Shown one piece after another: positions 35,175 to 44,671 of a stretch of 64,000 nt of DNA. Every line of letters starts with the position of its first letter. The stretch's first letter is position 1. Where the stretch lies: positions 186,001 through 250,000 of the forward strand of contig NZ_BOML01000050.1 in NCBI RefSeq assembly GCF_016862175.1. Direction: 5' to 3'. Under the pieces are notes generated by a model. It was given only the letters and a program-made list of their open reading frames with translations, searched no databases and was not told where the DNA came from. This stretch comes from Paractinoplanes durhamensis (GTDB lineage: Bacteria > Actinomycetota > Actinomycetes > Mycobacteriales > Micromonosporaceae). The position numbers were made by a program, and so were the translations under genes.

Positions 35175-37406
35175 TTAGTCGGTCACCCAGACCGCGTCGC
35201 CGGCGGCCAGGTCGCCCGACGCCCCGCCGACGACCTCGACCCGCCAGGGCAGCGCCGGCCCGTCCCGCTCGACCCGGATCGCCGTGCCGTCCCGGGTCAC
35301 GGTGAACGTGCTGGTGCCGACGTACACCGTCGTACTCCCCTCGGCCGGCTCGTAGAGCCGCAGCGTGACCCCGTCGGCGTGGTCGTAGTCCGGGCGGTCG
35401 GTGCGGTTGCCGATGGCCAGCACCGCACCCGGCCGGACCAGCAGCGGCGCGCTGTCGAAGCCGTGCGTCTCGGTGACCCAGGCCGGCCCTTCGACGATCT
35501 CCTCGTTGGCGAAGCGGGTCCAGCGACCGGCCGGCACGTAGTAGGTGACCTCGCCGGCCTCGGACAGCACCGGCGCGACCAGCAGATCCCCGCCCAGCAG
35601 ATACTGCCGGTCGAGGTGGGTGACGGCCGGGTCGGCCGGGAACCCGACGATCATCGGCCGCATCACCGGCAGGCCGGTCAGGTGCGCCTCGCGGGCGGCG
35701 CCCAAGAGATACGGCATGAGCCGGTACTTGAGGTGGGTGAACTTGCGCAGCACCTCGACCGATTCCTCGTCGAACAGCCACGGCACCCGGTACGAGTGGT
35801 TGCCGTGCAGCCGGCTGTGCGAGGAGAGCAGCCCGAACGCGATCCACCGCTTGAACACGGCCGGGTCGGGGCGGCCCTCGAAGCCACCGATGTCGTGGCT
35901 CCAGAAGCCGAACCCGGACGACATCAGCGACAGCCCACCGCGCAGCGACTCGGCCATCGACTCGTAGGTCGCCGAGTTGTCGCCGCCCCAGTGCACCGGG
36001 AACTGCTGCCCGCCGACGGTGGCCGAGCGCGCGAACAGCACCGCCTCGCCTTCGCCGCGAGCGTCCCGCAGCACGTCGAACACGACCTGGTTGTAGATCT
36101 GCGTGTAGTAGTTGTGCATGCGTTCGGGGTCGGAACCGTCGTGCCACACGACGTCGGTCGGGATGCGTTCGCCGAAGTCCGACTTGAAGGCATCGACGCC
36201 CATGTCGACCAGGGCCCGCAGTTTCCCGGCGTACCATTCGCGCGCCGCCGGGTTGGTGAAATCGACGAGCGCCATTCCGGCCTGCCAGCGGTCCCACTGC
36301 CAGACGTCACCGTTCGCCTTGCGCACGAGATAGTCGTTCGCCAATCCCTCGGCGAACATCGAGGACCGCTGCGCGATGTACGGGTTGATCCAGAGACAGG
36401 TGCGCAACCCGCGGTCGGAGAGCCGCTTGAGCATGCCCGGCGGGTCCGGGAAGATCCGCGGGTCCCATTCCAGGTCGCACCAGTGGAACTCGCGCATCCA
36501 GAACGTGTCGAAGTGGAACACGCTCAGCGGCAGGTCCCGCTGCGCCATGCCGTCGACGAACTGGTTGACCGTCTCCTCGTCGTAGGGGGTGGTGAACGAG
36601 GTGGTCAGCCACAGCCCGAACGACCAGGCCGGCGGCAGCGCCGGACGCCCGGTCAGCGCGGTGTACTTGCGGAGAACATCGGCCGGCGTCGGCCCGTAGA
36701 TCACCAGATAGGAAAGGGTCTGCCCGGCCACGCTGAACTGGGTGCGCGACACCATTTCGCTGGCGACCTCGAACGACACCTTCCCCGGGTGGTCGACGAG
36801 CACGCCGTACCCCTGATTGGTGAAGTAGAACGGCACGTTCTTGTAGGCCTGCTCGCTGCTGGTGCCGCCGTCCTCGTTCCAGATGTCGATGCTCTGGCCG
36901 TTCTTGACGAACGGCCCGAACCTCTCCCCCAGCCCATAAACGGCTTCGCCCACCCCAAGATCAAGTTGCTCGTGTACGAACTGAGCACCGTCCTGAGTGT
37001 CGACGATGCCCATGCCCTTCCAGCCGCTACCGGTGAGCCGCTTGCCATCCGCGAGGAAATCGAGACCCCATTCCTCACCGCCCCGGAACTGTGCGGTCAG
37101 CGCGCCGGAGGTGAGCGCCGAGTCGGACACGCTGACCTCGTGCTCTTCACGGTTTAGCGCGAAATTTGGCCCTTTGGCGACTCCGCCCAGGAAATGGCCG
37201 ATCGTCACCCGGATGACGTCCGGGGCCGGCGCCTCGCACCTGATCGTGATGATCGGTGCGTCCAGGGTGTCGCTGCGGGTCTGCACCCGCTTCGCGGTCG
37301 CGAACGCGGTCAGGGTGTCGCCCTCGATCGAGCTGTCGTGCAGCTGAGCGGGGTGCAGCACGGTCAGCCCGGCGCGCTTGAGCCAGAAGCCGTCGGTGAA
37401 CTTCAT
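35175..37406 (-). CDS. Alpha-xylosidase, GH31 (YicI-like)
   Basis: A 743-residue GH31 enzyme. The nucleophile Asp is in FKSDFGERIP, and the acid/base Asp is in HWGGDNSATYESMAESLRGG. The YicI-like N-terminal domain (MKFTDGFWLKRAGLTVLHPA) and the FHFDTFWMREFHWCDLEWD block favour alpha-xylosidase over alpha-glucosidase. No signal peptide, so it is cytoplasmic. It removes alpha-1,6-xylose from xylosyl-glucose units. ATG 37406 follows AAGGGA. It is the last gene of an operon whose upstream genes encode a sugar ABC transporter, and the operon promoter has two LacI-type palindromes. Confidence 0.93.
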   Translation of the reverse strand: MKFTDGFWLKRAGLTVLHPAQLHDSSIEGDTLTAFATAKRVQTRSDTLDAPIITIRCEAPAPDVIRVTIGHFLGGVAKGPNFALNREEHEVSVSDSALTSGALTAQFRGGEEWGLDFLADGKRLTGSGWKGMGIVDTQDGAQFVHEQLDLGVGEAVYGLGERFGPFVKNGQSIDIWNEDGGTSSEQAYKNVPFYFTNQGYGVLVDHPGKVSFEVASEMVSRTQFSVAGQTLSYLVIYGPTPADVLRKYTALTGRPALPPAWSFGLWLTTSFTTPYDEETVNQFVDGMAQRDLPLSVFHFDTFWMREFHWCDLEWDPRIFPDPPGMLKRLSDRGLRTCLWINPYIAQRSSMFAEGLANDYLVRKANGDVWQWDRWQAGMALVDFTNPAAREWYAGKLRALVDMGVDAFKSDFGERIPTDVVWHDGSDPERMHNYYTQIYNQVVFDVLRDARGEGEAVLFARSATVGGQQFPVHWGGDNSATYESMAESLRGGLSLMSSGFGFWSHDIGGFEGRPDPAVFKRWIAFGLLSSHSRLHGNHSYRVPWLFDEESVEVLRKFTHLKYRLMPYLLGAAREAHLTGLPVMRPMIVGFPADPAVTHLDRQYLLGGDLLVAPVLSEAGEVTYYVPAGRWTRFANEEIVEGPAWVTETHGFDSAPLLVRPGAVLAIGNRTDRPDYDHADGVTLRLYEPAEGSTTVYVGTSTFTVTRDGTAIRVERDGPALPWRVEVVGGASGDLAAGDAVWVTD

Positions 37407-37417
37407 GAAGAGTCCCT

Positions 37418-38302
37418 TTACTTGATGGCGCCGGCAGTGATGCCGCGGGTGAGCGTGCGCTGGAAGATCACGAAGAACAACATCGCCGGGAGGATGCCGA
37501 TCAGCGCCGAGGCACTGGTCGTGGTGGCGTCCATCAGGCGGTCGCCCTGCAGGACGCCGAGGGCGACCGGCACGGTCTGGTTGTCGTTGGAGATCAGGAA
37601 CACCAGCGGCAGGAAGAACTCGTTCCAGGTCCAGATGAAGAAGAAGGTGAACAGCACGCCGAGGGTGGGCCGGCTGACCGGGACCACGACACGCCACAGG
37701 GTTCGCCACTTTCCGGCGCCATCGACGGACGCGGCGTCCAGCAACTCGGTCGGGAATTCGGCGTACACGCTGGTCAGCAGGTACGTACCGAAAGCGCTCT
37801 GGATGACCGTGAAGATGATGATGATCGACCACAGGCTGTCGTAGAGGCCGACCTGCTTGGACAGGTAGTACAGCGGGTAGACCAGCACCTCCTGCGGCAG
37901 CAGGTTGGCGACCAGGAAGAACACCAGGAACCAGATGCGGCCCTTCACCCGGCCGATGCCCAGGGCGTACGCGTTGAGGATGCTCACCACGACGGCCAGG
38001 ACCGCCACGACCAGGCTGGTGAAGAAGCTGTTCCAGAGCTTCTGGCCGAAGTTGACCCGGTTCCAGAAGTTGACGATGCCGTCCCAGTAGAGGTGCCCGG
38101 GCAGCGACAGCGGCCCGTTGCTGGCGTAGTCACTCGGGCTCTTGACCGCGTTGATCGCGACCACCAGCAGCGGCGCGACCACCAGCAGCAGGAGAACGAG
38201 CAGGCCGATCAGGACGCCGAAGCGCAGCGGGTTGCGGTGCTTGGCCGCCTTGACCGGCTCTTCCGAGGCCGGCGCCGCATTCTTCACAGCGGTAACGGTC
38301 AT
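37418..38302 (-). CDS. Sugar ABC transporter permease (MalG type)
   Basis: A 294-residue permease with six predicted membrane helices, the first at about residues 28-50 (FGVLIGLLVLLLLVVAPLLV). The EAA loop is LLDAASVDGAGKWRTLWRVV, and the protein ends RGITAGAIK, as in MalG. Its start lies 1 bp after the stop of the MalF-type partner and its end is 11 bp from the alpha-xylosidase start. It forms the pore of the uptake system of this locus; the likely substrate is a xyloglucan oligosaccharide (inferred). Confidence 0.94.
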   Translation of the reverse strand: MTVTAVKNAAPASEEPVKAAKHRNPLRFGVLIGLLVLLLLVVAPLLVVAINAVKSPSDYASNGPLSLPGHLYWDGIVNFWNRVNFGQKLWNSFFTSLVVAVLAVVVSILNAYALGIGRVKGRIWFLVFFLVANLLPQEVLVYPLYYLSKQVGLYDSLWSIIIIFTVIQSAFGTYLLTSVYAEFPTELLDAASVDGAGKWRTLWRVVVPVSRPTLGVLFTFFFIWTWNEFFLPLVFLISNDNQTVPVALGVLQGDRLMDATTTSASALIGILPAMLFFVIFQRTLTRGITAGAIK

Positions 38303-38303
38303 G

Positions 38304-39194
38304 TCAGGCTCCGGCCTTCTCGGCCCGGTTCTGCAAGCGCAGGAACACGAACGCCAGCACGATGATGATCACGGTGAGCACGGTCGAGATCGCCGACCCG
38401 TACCCGACCTGGGCTTTTTCGAAGAAGTTCTTGTACGCGAAGTACGACGGCACCAGCGTCGCGTTGCTCGGGCCGCCGCCGGTCAGCACGAAGATCTGCC
38501 CGAAGATCTTCAGCGCGGCGATCGTGGTGGTCACCAGGACCACGTAGAACTCCGGCCGGATCATGTAGACCGTGATCTTGCGGAAGCGCTGCCACAAGGA
38601 CGCGCCGTCCAGATCGGCCGCCTCGTAGAGGGAGGGGTCGATGCGCTGCAGGCCGGACATGAACATGACGATCGGGTAGCCCAGCTGGAACCAGATCATG
38701 ATGGCCATGACGCTGTAGAGCGCGTATTTCGGGTCGCCCAGCCAGTTCCTCGCGAGACCGGACAGGCCGATCGAGTCGAGGATCTTGTTGAGCGCGCCGT
38801 AGTCCGGGTGCAGGATCCAGCCCCAGACGATGCCGGTCACCGCGACCGGGATGACCTGCGGCAGGTAGAAGCCGCTGCGGAACAGCGACGCCCACCGGTT
38901 GCTGAACTTCTTCGCGACGTAGTCGAACAGCACCGCCGCCAGCACCAGGCCGAGCAGCGTCGGCACCACCGCCATGGCCACGATCAGCAGCAAAATGTGC
39001 CCGAACGAGGACCAGAACAGCTCGTCCTCGAAGAGCCGGGTGTAGTTGTCGAAGCCGATCCACTTCTGGTCGCCGACGCCGTTCCACTTCGTGAAGCTGG
39101 TGTAGACCGTCATGATCAGCGGCACCACGATGATGGCCACCGACAGGATCACGCCGGGAATCAGGTAGACCGCATAGCCTTTCTTGCCGGCCAT
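38304..39194 (-). CDS. Sugar ABC transporter permease (MalF type)
   Basis: A 296-residue permease. Start ATG 39194 is preferred to the longer frame because the membrane protein begins there (MAGKKGYAVYLIPGVILSVA) with AAGGGA upstream. Six membrane helices are predicted. The EAA loop reads LYEAADLDGASLWQRFRKIT. A VYTSFTKWNGVGDQKWIGFD segment follows helix 1, as in other actinobacterial sugar permeases. It pairs with the downstream MalG-type subunit. No ATPase is encoded in the cluster. Confidence 0.94.
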   Translation of the reverse strand: MAGKKGYAVYLIPGVILSVAIIVVPLIMTVYTSFTKWNGVGDQKWIGFDNYTRLFEDELFWSSFGHILLLIVAMAVVPTLLGLVLAAVLFDYVAKKFSNRWASLFRSGFYLPQVIPVAVTGIVWGWILHPDYGALNKILDSIGLSGLARNWLGDPKYALYSVMAIMIWFQLGYPIVMFMSGLQRIDPSLYEAADLDGASLWQRFRKITVYMIRPEFYVVLVTTTIAALKIFGQIFVLTGGGPSNATLVPSYFAYKNFFEKAQVGYGSAISTVLTVIIIVLAFVFLRLQNRAEKAGA

Positions 39195-39259
39195 GTCACG
39201 TCCCTTCGTGCGGGGGGAGATCCGCGGGCGGCGCACCGGGCGCCACCCGCGGAGGGACG

Positions 39260-40570
39260 TCACTTACCGATGTCGGCGAGGTTCTCGTTGTACGGCTTGG
39301 CGATCTCGTCGAGGAACGCGGTGGGGGTCTTCGAGCCGTTGATCAGGCCCTGCACGCCGGAGACCAGGACGTCGTAGTAGCCGGGGGCCGGCCAGTCCGG
39401 GTAGAAGGCGAGACCGTCCTCGCTGGAGATCTTGTTGAAGGTCTCGATCAGTTCCTTGTTCTTCGGGTCGGTGATGGCGGCCGGGTCGGCCGCGATCGGG
39501 AGACCGCCGCTGTTGCCCAGCAGGTTCTGCACCTCGGGCTGCATGGTGATGTCGATGAAGTCGTACGCCAGGCTCTTGGCCTTGCTCTTCTCCGGGACGA
39601 CCCAGAGGTTGCCGCTCGAACCCGGGTGCAGCTTGTTGCCGGGGAACAGGAACGTGCCCCACTTGAAGTTCTTCACCTCGGAGGCGAACCGGCCGTACCA
39701 CCAGCTGCCGGAGATCAGGATCGGGAACTTGGCCTGCTCCCAGGCGACGCCCATGTCCTCGGCCTTGATGCCGGCCGAGTTCTTGGCGATGTAGCCCTTG
39801 CTCACCCAGTCGGCGAACGTGGTCGCGCCGTAGGTCAGCTGCTCGTCGTGGAAGTCCACCTTGTTCTTGTAGAGCTGGTAGTCGTCCACCCACGAGCGGT
39901 CGGCCTTGGAGAGGGCCAGCTCGTAGAAGATCTGCTGGGCGGGGTATTCCGCACCGCCGACCGAGAGCGGGGTGATGCCCTTGGCCTTGAACGCGTCGAG
40001 CACCTTGACGAACTCGTCGAGGGTGGTCGGCACCTGCAGGCCGTACTTGGCGAACATGTCCTGGTTGTAGTAGACCTCGACGAACTCGCCGTAGTTCGGG
40101 ATGCCGAAGGTCTTGCCCGAGCCCATGATGCCGTCGTCGTCGTACTTGGCGGTGGTGGCCAGGCTGGAGCTCAGCTTCTTGTCCCAGCCCCGCTTCGACG
40201 CCTCGTCCGAGAGGTCGGTGAGCAGGCCCTGCTTGGAGAGCAGACCGGCGGTCGCGTTGCCCTTGTTGTATTCGAGAATGTCGGGTGCGCTGTCGGAGTT
40301 GAGGATCATCTGAGCGTTCTGCTGGATCTGCTCGAAGGACTTCTCCTCGAACTTCACCTCGACGCCCGGGTGGGACGCCTTGAACAGCTCGATCGCCTTG
40401 TTCCAGGCGACGCCCATGGCGCTGGTCGGGCCCTCGTAGTGCCACAGGGTGAGCGTCTTGGCGTCGCTCCCCTTATCGCTGTCTGAGCCGGAACCGCTGC
40501 ATGCGGCCAAAGCCAGCGACGTGGCCAGCAACATCGCACCGGCAGCGACGCCGGCTCGTGATTTGAACAT
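39260..40570 (-). CDS. Sugar ABC transporter substrate-binding lipoprotein
   Basis: A 436-residue family-1 binding protein. The lipobox LALAAC puts the lipidated cysteine at residue 24. Conserved stretches are LTLWHYEGPTSAMGVAWNKA, APDILEYNKGNATAGLLSKQ and FLFPGNKLHPGSSGNLWVVP. CCGGAGGACGGC precedes the ATG at 40570. It binds the sugar outside the membrane. The operon order is binding protein, two permeases, alpha-xylosidase. Two LacI-type palindromes lie 22 and 46 bp upstream of the start, so induction by the imported sugar is likely. Confidence 0.94.
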   Translation of the reverse strand: MFKSRAGVAAGAMLLATSLALAACSGSGSDSDKGSDAKTLTLWHYEGPTSAMGVAWNKAIELFKASHPGVEVKFEEKSFEQIQQNAQMILNSDSAPDILEYNKGNATAGLLSKQGLLTDLSDEASKRGWDKKLSSSLATTAKYDDDGIMGSGKTFGIPNYGEFVEVYYNQDMFAKYGLQVPTTLDEFVKVLDAFKAKGITPLSVGGAEYPAQQIFYELALSKADRSWVDDYQLYKNKVDFHDEQLTYGATTFADWVSKGYIAKNSAGIKAEDMGVAWEQAKFPILISGSWWYGRFASEVKNFKWGTFLFPGNKLHPGSSGNLWVVPEKSKAKSLAYDFIDITMQPEVQNLLGNSGGLPIAADPAAITDPKNKELIETFNKISSEDGLAFYPDWPAPGYYDVLVSGVQGLINGSKTPTAFLDEIAKPYNENLADIGK

Positions 40571-40591
40571 GCCGTCCTCCGGATGGGGGTC

Positions 40592-40607
40592 GTCGAAGCG
40601 CTTCGAC
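40592..40607. promoter_or_regulatory. LacI-type operator 1
   Basis: Perfect 16-bp palindrome GTCGAAGCGCTTCGAC, 22 bp upstream of the ABC binding-protein start. A second identical copy lies 24 bp further upstream. The central CG and form are typical of LacI-family operators. The cognate regulator is probably the LacI protein ending at 40708. Confidence 0.8.
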
Positions 40608-40615
40608 GAACGATT

Positions 40616-40631
40616 GTCGAAGCGCTTCGAC
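40616..40631. promoter_or_regulatory. LacI-type operator 2
   Basis: Second perfect copy of GTCGAAGCGCTTCGAC, 24 bp centre-to-centre from the first. Paired sites suggest cooperative repression of the ABC/alpha-xylosidase operon. Confidence 0.8.
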
Positions 40632-40707
40632 GCGGGACTTTCCGGTGACGTTAGGGGTGGCCACGCTCACGTGTCAACGGTGTGACGAAGAGATTTCACA
40701 ACGGCGG

Positions 40708-41715
40708 TCAGGAAGCGGGCGACGCGCAGCTCTCCCGCTCGACCAGAGTCGGCGGCAGCAGCCGGACCGACTCGGTGTGCCGCCCATCGAGCAGCTTCAT
40801 CACGGTCTCCACGGCCAGCCCGCCGACGTCGTGCGACGGGATGTCGACCGAGGTCAGCGGGATCGGCATGCCGAGCGCGACGTCGCGCGGGCAGACCGCC
40901 ACCACCGAGATGTCCTCCGGGATCCGGCGCCCGGCCGACCGCAGCTGGTCGAGCAAGGGCCGGAGGGCCTCCTCGTTGTGCACCACCAGGGCGGTGACAC
41001 CGGGCAACTCGGCGTCGATGTCGGCCAGGCACTCGCGCACCCCGGCCTGCCCCGGCTCGCACGGGTGGGTCATCGTCTCCAGGCCGAGCTCGGCCGATGC
41101 CTCGGTGAAGCCGGCCAGGAACCGCTCGGCGTAGCTGGTGCCGCGGCGGTAGACCGACGGCGACGGCCCGACCAGGGCGATCTTGCGATGCCCGTGCCAG
41201 GCCAGATGCCGCAGGGTCTCGGCCGCCGCGGCCGCGAAGTCGAGGTCGACGCAGACGATGCCGGCCGGGTCGCCGGGCAGCCCGATCAGCACCGTCGGCT
41301 GTTTGAGCCGGCGCAGCGCCGGGATCCGGACGTCGTCCTTCTCCACGTCCATCACGATCAGCGCATCGACCATCGTGCTGTGCGCGACCCGCTCCAGTCC
41401 GCTGGTGCCCTCGTCCTTGGTCAGCAGCAGCACGTCGTGGTTGTGGGTGCGGGCCGCGGTGACCACCGCCGTCGCGAACTGCATGATGACCGGCACGTTG
41501 ACGTCCACCCGCAGCGGCACCACCAGCGCCAGCACGTTGGTCTTGCTGCTGGCCAGGGCCCGGGCGCCGGCGTGCGGGTGGAACCCGAGCTCGGCGATGG
41601 CGGCCTGGACCCGGGCCCGGGTCTGCGCCGAGATCGGACGACGGCCGCTCAGCACGTACGACACCGTGCTCGGCGACACCCCGGCGGCCCGGGCGACGTC
41701 GTTGATCGTCGGCAC
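40708..41715 (-). CDS. LacI-family transcriptional regulator
   Basis: A 335-residue repressor. The N-terminal HTH and hinge are PTINDVARAAGVSPSTVSYV, then LSGRRPISAQTRARVQAAIA. A periplasmic-binding-like sensor domain fills the rest (LALVVPLRVDVNVPV, GIVCVDLDFAAAAAETLRHL). GTG 41715 is chosen because GGGGAGG precedes it and LacI proteins normally begin there. It lies between the GH35 gene and the ABC operon, transcribed toward the palindromes at 40592-40631. The same palindrome occurs upstream of the GH3 gene at 47677, so it probably controls both units. The inducer is likely an oligosaccharide or its product. Confidence 0.93.
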   Translation of the reverse strand: MPTINDVARAAGVSPSTVSYVLSGRRPISAQTRARVQAAIAELGFHPHAGARALASSKTNVLALVVPLRVDVNVPVIMQFATAVVTAARTHNHDVLLLTKDEGTSGLERVAHSTMVDALIVMDVEKDDVRIPALRRLKQPTVLIGLPGDPAGIVCVDLDFAAAAAETLRHLAWHGHRKIALVGPSPSVYRRGTSYAERFLAGFTEASAELGLETMTHPCEPGQAGVRECLADIDAELPGVTALVVHNEEALRPLLDQLRSAGRRIPEDISVVAVCPRDVALGMPIPLTSVDIPSHDVGGLAVETVMKLLDGRHTESVRLLPPTLVERESCASPAS

Positions 41716-41786
41716 TGATCCTCCCCAGGTGTCCCGTTCGCGTTCCATGATGCGTCCTTGTTCGCCGATCCTAACGACCGGCAAGA

Positions 41787-44606
41787 TCAGGGCCGATCCG
41801 ATGCCGGAACGTCCCGCACCGGCACCCCGCCCCGCTGGCTCCCCTTGACCACGAGGTGCGGGGTCGCGACGGTCGACGGCTGCTCGGCGATCACCGCCAC
41901 GGCCAGGGTGTTCGTGCCGTTGGCGTGCAGCACGCCGGTCGGCAGGACGAAGTCGGTCTGCGGCCCGATCGCGGTGCCGTATTGACCCACGTTCCACCCG
42001 TTCAGGTAGAGAATCGCCCGGTAACCGGCCGGTGTCGCTCCGTCGAAGCGCAGGGCCAGGGAGGTGTCCTGCCCGGCCGGGAGGTCGAGCCGGAAGTTGT
42101 CGCGCAGCCAGGTGACTCCGGCGGGCACGGTCTTCGATGCCTTCGGCCAGATGCGGTCGGCGTAGCCCGGCAGCGACCAGCCGGTCCGCTCGCCGTAGAG
42201 GCCACCGTTGTTGAGGCCGCCGCGGGCCGGGTCGATCTTCGCGGTGCCCTGGATCCGCCAGTCGATCGCGGCCGTGCCGATCCGGGCGCCGACCAGACCG
42301 CGCGGCTGGCGGAAGCGGTTGTCGTCGGCGGTCCAGTCGTCGTTGTGGCCCATGTTCTGGACGAGAACGGACAGCACGGCCCGCTCGCCGGCCCTGAGCA
42401 ACCCGGCCGGGACGGTGAATTCACCATGGCCCGGCGACGGGTTGACCGGTGCCTCGGTGTCGAGCTCGACACCACCGGCGGCGGCCCCCAGGTAGCGGCC
42501 GTTCAGCCACACCAGGTAATCACCGCGCTTGCCGGTGATCGCGTTGAGGTCCACGGTCGCCTCACCCCCGGTAGCGGTGAAGTGCCCGCGGTACCAGACG
42601 CTCCCGGTGTGGAAGCCGTACTCGTCGCTGAACAGCACCGGCTGCGACATCGGCACGAACGGGCTGAGGCTGGTGCTCTTGTCGGCGACCGTCCACCGCG
42701 AGTCGTCGAAGGCCGGCTTCGCCTCGGGCGCCTCGCCCTGCTGCCGCCAGCCGTCGAGCGACGGCAGCGAAACCCCGCGGGGGCCGGGCAGCCTGCCTTC
42801 GAGAGTGCCGCTTGATGTCGTACGGGTCGGCACGCGCACGCCGTTGACCAGGACATCCTTGGCTGCGGCGAGGACCTCGAAGCCGCCCGCGGCCGCGGTG
42901 TCGGCCCGCAGCGCGACGGTCCCGTGCGCGACGGTCGCCGACCGCAGCAGGTCGGTGCCGCGCACCAGAATCGGCCCGGCCGGAGTGTCGTAACGCCAGA
43001 AAGAAGCGGCGGTGTCGTCGGTGCCGAGCAGGAGCAGCAGCGGCCGGTGTCCCCCGCCGCTGATCAGCACCCGGGCGAGGCCGCGGTGCGTGTAGTCGAG
43101 CCGCAGCTTCCCACCGTCGTAACTCGACGTGACCTGCCCGTCGAGGACCCGCACGCTCGGCTTCCTCGCGTAGCTCAACACGGTGCTACCGGCGGTGCCG
43201 TCGGTCCCGTAGAGGATCCCGACGTCGCGGCCGCCGACGGTCGCCTGGGTGAGCAGCTCCGAGGTGGACGCCACGAGGTGCTGCGCACCGAAGTCGAAAC
43301 CGGTCAGCAGGATCTTGGCGCCGTGCCCTTCCAGCCCCACCGGCAGCGCCAGCCCGGCCAGGTCGACGGTGGCCGAGACCGGCGTGGTCCCGGCGTTGCG
43401 GACCAGTACGAACTGCGTCCCGGTGTCCGGGTTGGTGCGAGCCGCGGTCTCCAGCCCGGCGACCGCGGGCGCGGCCGACACGTCGGTCTTGGTGAGCTGC
43501 GGGACCGCCTGCAGGAAGTAGCCCTGCCGCTTGTACTCGAAGTACTTGTCGGTGAGCTGCCGCGACTCGTCGATCGCCGCGCCGTAGTCGTAGGAGGTGT
43601 AGACGTCGTTGGGTTGCGCGAGCCAGCCCCAGTTGGTGCCGCCGAAGCCCATGTAGTAGTTGAACGCGGTCGCCCCGGAGAGGATCACGTTCCCCTTCTG
43701 GAAGTACTTCGTGTACTGCACCCCGGTCAGGTCCCGGCAAGCGTCGTAACCGGCGTTGTTCAGGTCGATCGCGCCCGCCTGGTATTCGGCCGCGAAGACC
43801 GGCGCGTCATCACGCACCTTCTCGGTCACCCCGGCGCCCCACGGCCCCCACACCGTCGCCGCGTTGCCGCAGTCGAAGGATTGCGGGTAGTCGTCGACGC
43901 CCGGGATCTGCACCGCCCCGGGCCCACTCCCCCAGGTCGACGACCAGGAGCCGGCGTCGCAGCAGTTGTTGGTGGTGATCGGCACGTCGATGCCGGCCGC
44001 CCGCGCGGTGTCCTGCAGATCCTGCATGTAGACGGCGTCGGTGTTCACCGCGTACTCGTTCTCGACGTTGTAGAGCAGCACCGACCCGCCCCGGGTGACC
44101 TGGTGCCGGGCCAGGATCGGATTGAGGTGCGCGAGCCAGTCGTGGTACGCGGCGGTGTAGCCGGGCGCGCTGCTCCGCGCGCGGCCGGGCACGGTCTTGA
44201 GCCAGGCGGGGAAGCCACCGCCGGTGGTCTCGGCATTGATGTACGGGCCGGGCCGCGCGATCACGTAGAGGCCGGTCTCCTCGGCGATCCGCAGCAGCCG
44301 GTCGACGTCACGGACGCCGGTGAAGTCGTACTTCCCGGGGGCCGGTGAGTGGAACGCCCAGGAGAAGTAGACGCTGACCGCGTTGAAGCCGGCCGCCTTC
44401 TCCTTCTCCAGGATGTCGCGCCACAGATCCGGGCTCGGTAGCCGGAAGTAGTGGAACTCGGCCGCTTGGAGTAACACCCGCTCGCCGTCGACCATCAGCG
44501 AGTACCTGTCGTAGGTGACCGTGTGTTTCGGGGCGGCGGGTGCGGCCGGTGCCGGGACGACGAGCCCGGCGATCACCAGGGCAAGGACGAGCAGGATCTT
44601 CTTCAT
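41787..44606 (-). CDS. Secreted beta-galactosidase, GH35
   Basis: A 939-residue enzyme. The Sec signal peptide is about residues 1-25 (KKILLVLALVIAGLVVPAPA). The catalytic barrel follows: YDRYSLMVDGERVLLQAAEF, the acid/base Glu in LLYNVENEYAVN, and the nucleophile Glu in VFAAEYQAGAIDLN. C-terminal beta-sandwich domains include the jelly-roll VWYRGHFTATGGEATVDLN. ATG 44606 follows AGAGGAG. It cleaves terminal beta-galactose outside the cell, consistent with removal of galactosyl groups from xyloglucan. It is 65 bp downstream of GH3 and 71 bp upstream of the LacI gene, all on the minus strand. Confidence 0.93.
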   Translation of the reverse strand: MKKILLVLALVIAGLVVPAPAAPAAPKHTVTYDRYSLMVDGERVLLQAAEFHYFRLPSPDLWRDILEKEKAAGFNAVSVYFSWAFHSPAPGKYDFTGVRDVDRLLRIAEETGLYVIARPGPYINAETTGGGFPAWLKTVPGRARSSAPGYTAAYHDWLAHLNPILARHQVTRGGSVLLYNVENEYAVNTDAVYMQDLQDTARAAGIDVPITTNNCCDAGSWSSTWGSGPGAVQIPGVDDYPQSFDCGNAATVWGPWGAGVTEKVRDDAPVFAAEYQAGAIDLNNAGYDACRDLTGVQYTKYFQKGNVILSGATAFNYYMGFGGTNWGWLAQPNDVYTSYDYGAAIDESRQLTDKYFEYKRQGYFLQAVPQLTKTDVSAAPAVAGLETAARTNPDTGTQFVLVRNAGTTPVSATVDLAGLALPVGLEGHGAKILLTGFDFGAQHLVASTSELLTQATVGGRDVGILYGTDGTAGSTVLSYARKPSVRVLDGQVTSSYDGGKLRLDYTHRGLARVLISGGGHRPLLLLLGTDDTAASFWRYDTPAGPILVRGTDLLRSATVAHGTVALRADTAAAGGFEVLAAAKDVLVNGVRVPTRTTSSGTLEGRLPGPRGVSLPSLDGWRQQGEAPEAKPAFDDSRWTVADKSTSLSPFVPMSQPVLFSDEYGFHTGSVWYRGHFTATGGEATVDLNAITGKRGDYLVWLNGRYLGAAAGGVELDTEAPVNPSPGHGEFTVPAGLLRAGERAVLSVLVQNMGHNDDWTADDNRFRQPRGLVGARIGTAAIDWRIQGTAKIDPARGGLNNGGLYGERTGWSLPGYADRIWPKASKTVPAGVTWLRDNFRLDLPAGQDTSLALRFDGATPAGYRAILYLNGWNVGQYGTAIGPQTDFVLPTGVLHANGTNTLAVAVIAEQPSTVATPHLVVKGSQRGGVPVRDVPASDRP

Positions 44607-44671
44607 GCGGGCTCCTCTGGGCCGGTGCGACCCGCCCGCCGGCTGACCAGGCCGGCGGGCGGGTTCCCCTC

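Noticed and set aside
31931..35305. 1124-codon plus-strand frame
   Set aside because: Antisense shadow of the PfkB and beta-helix genes; low-complexity and without motifs.
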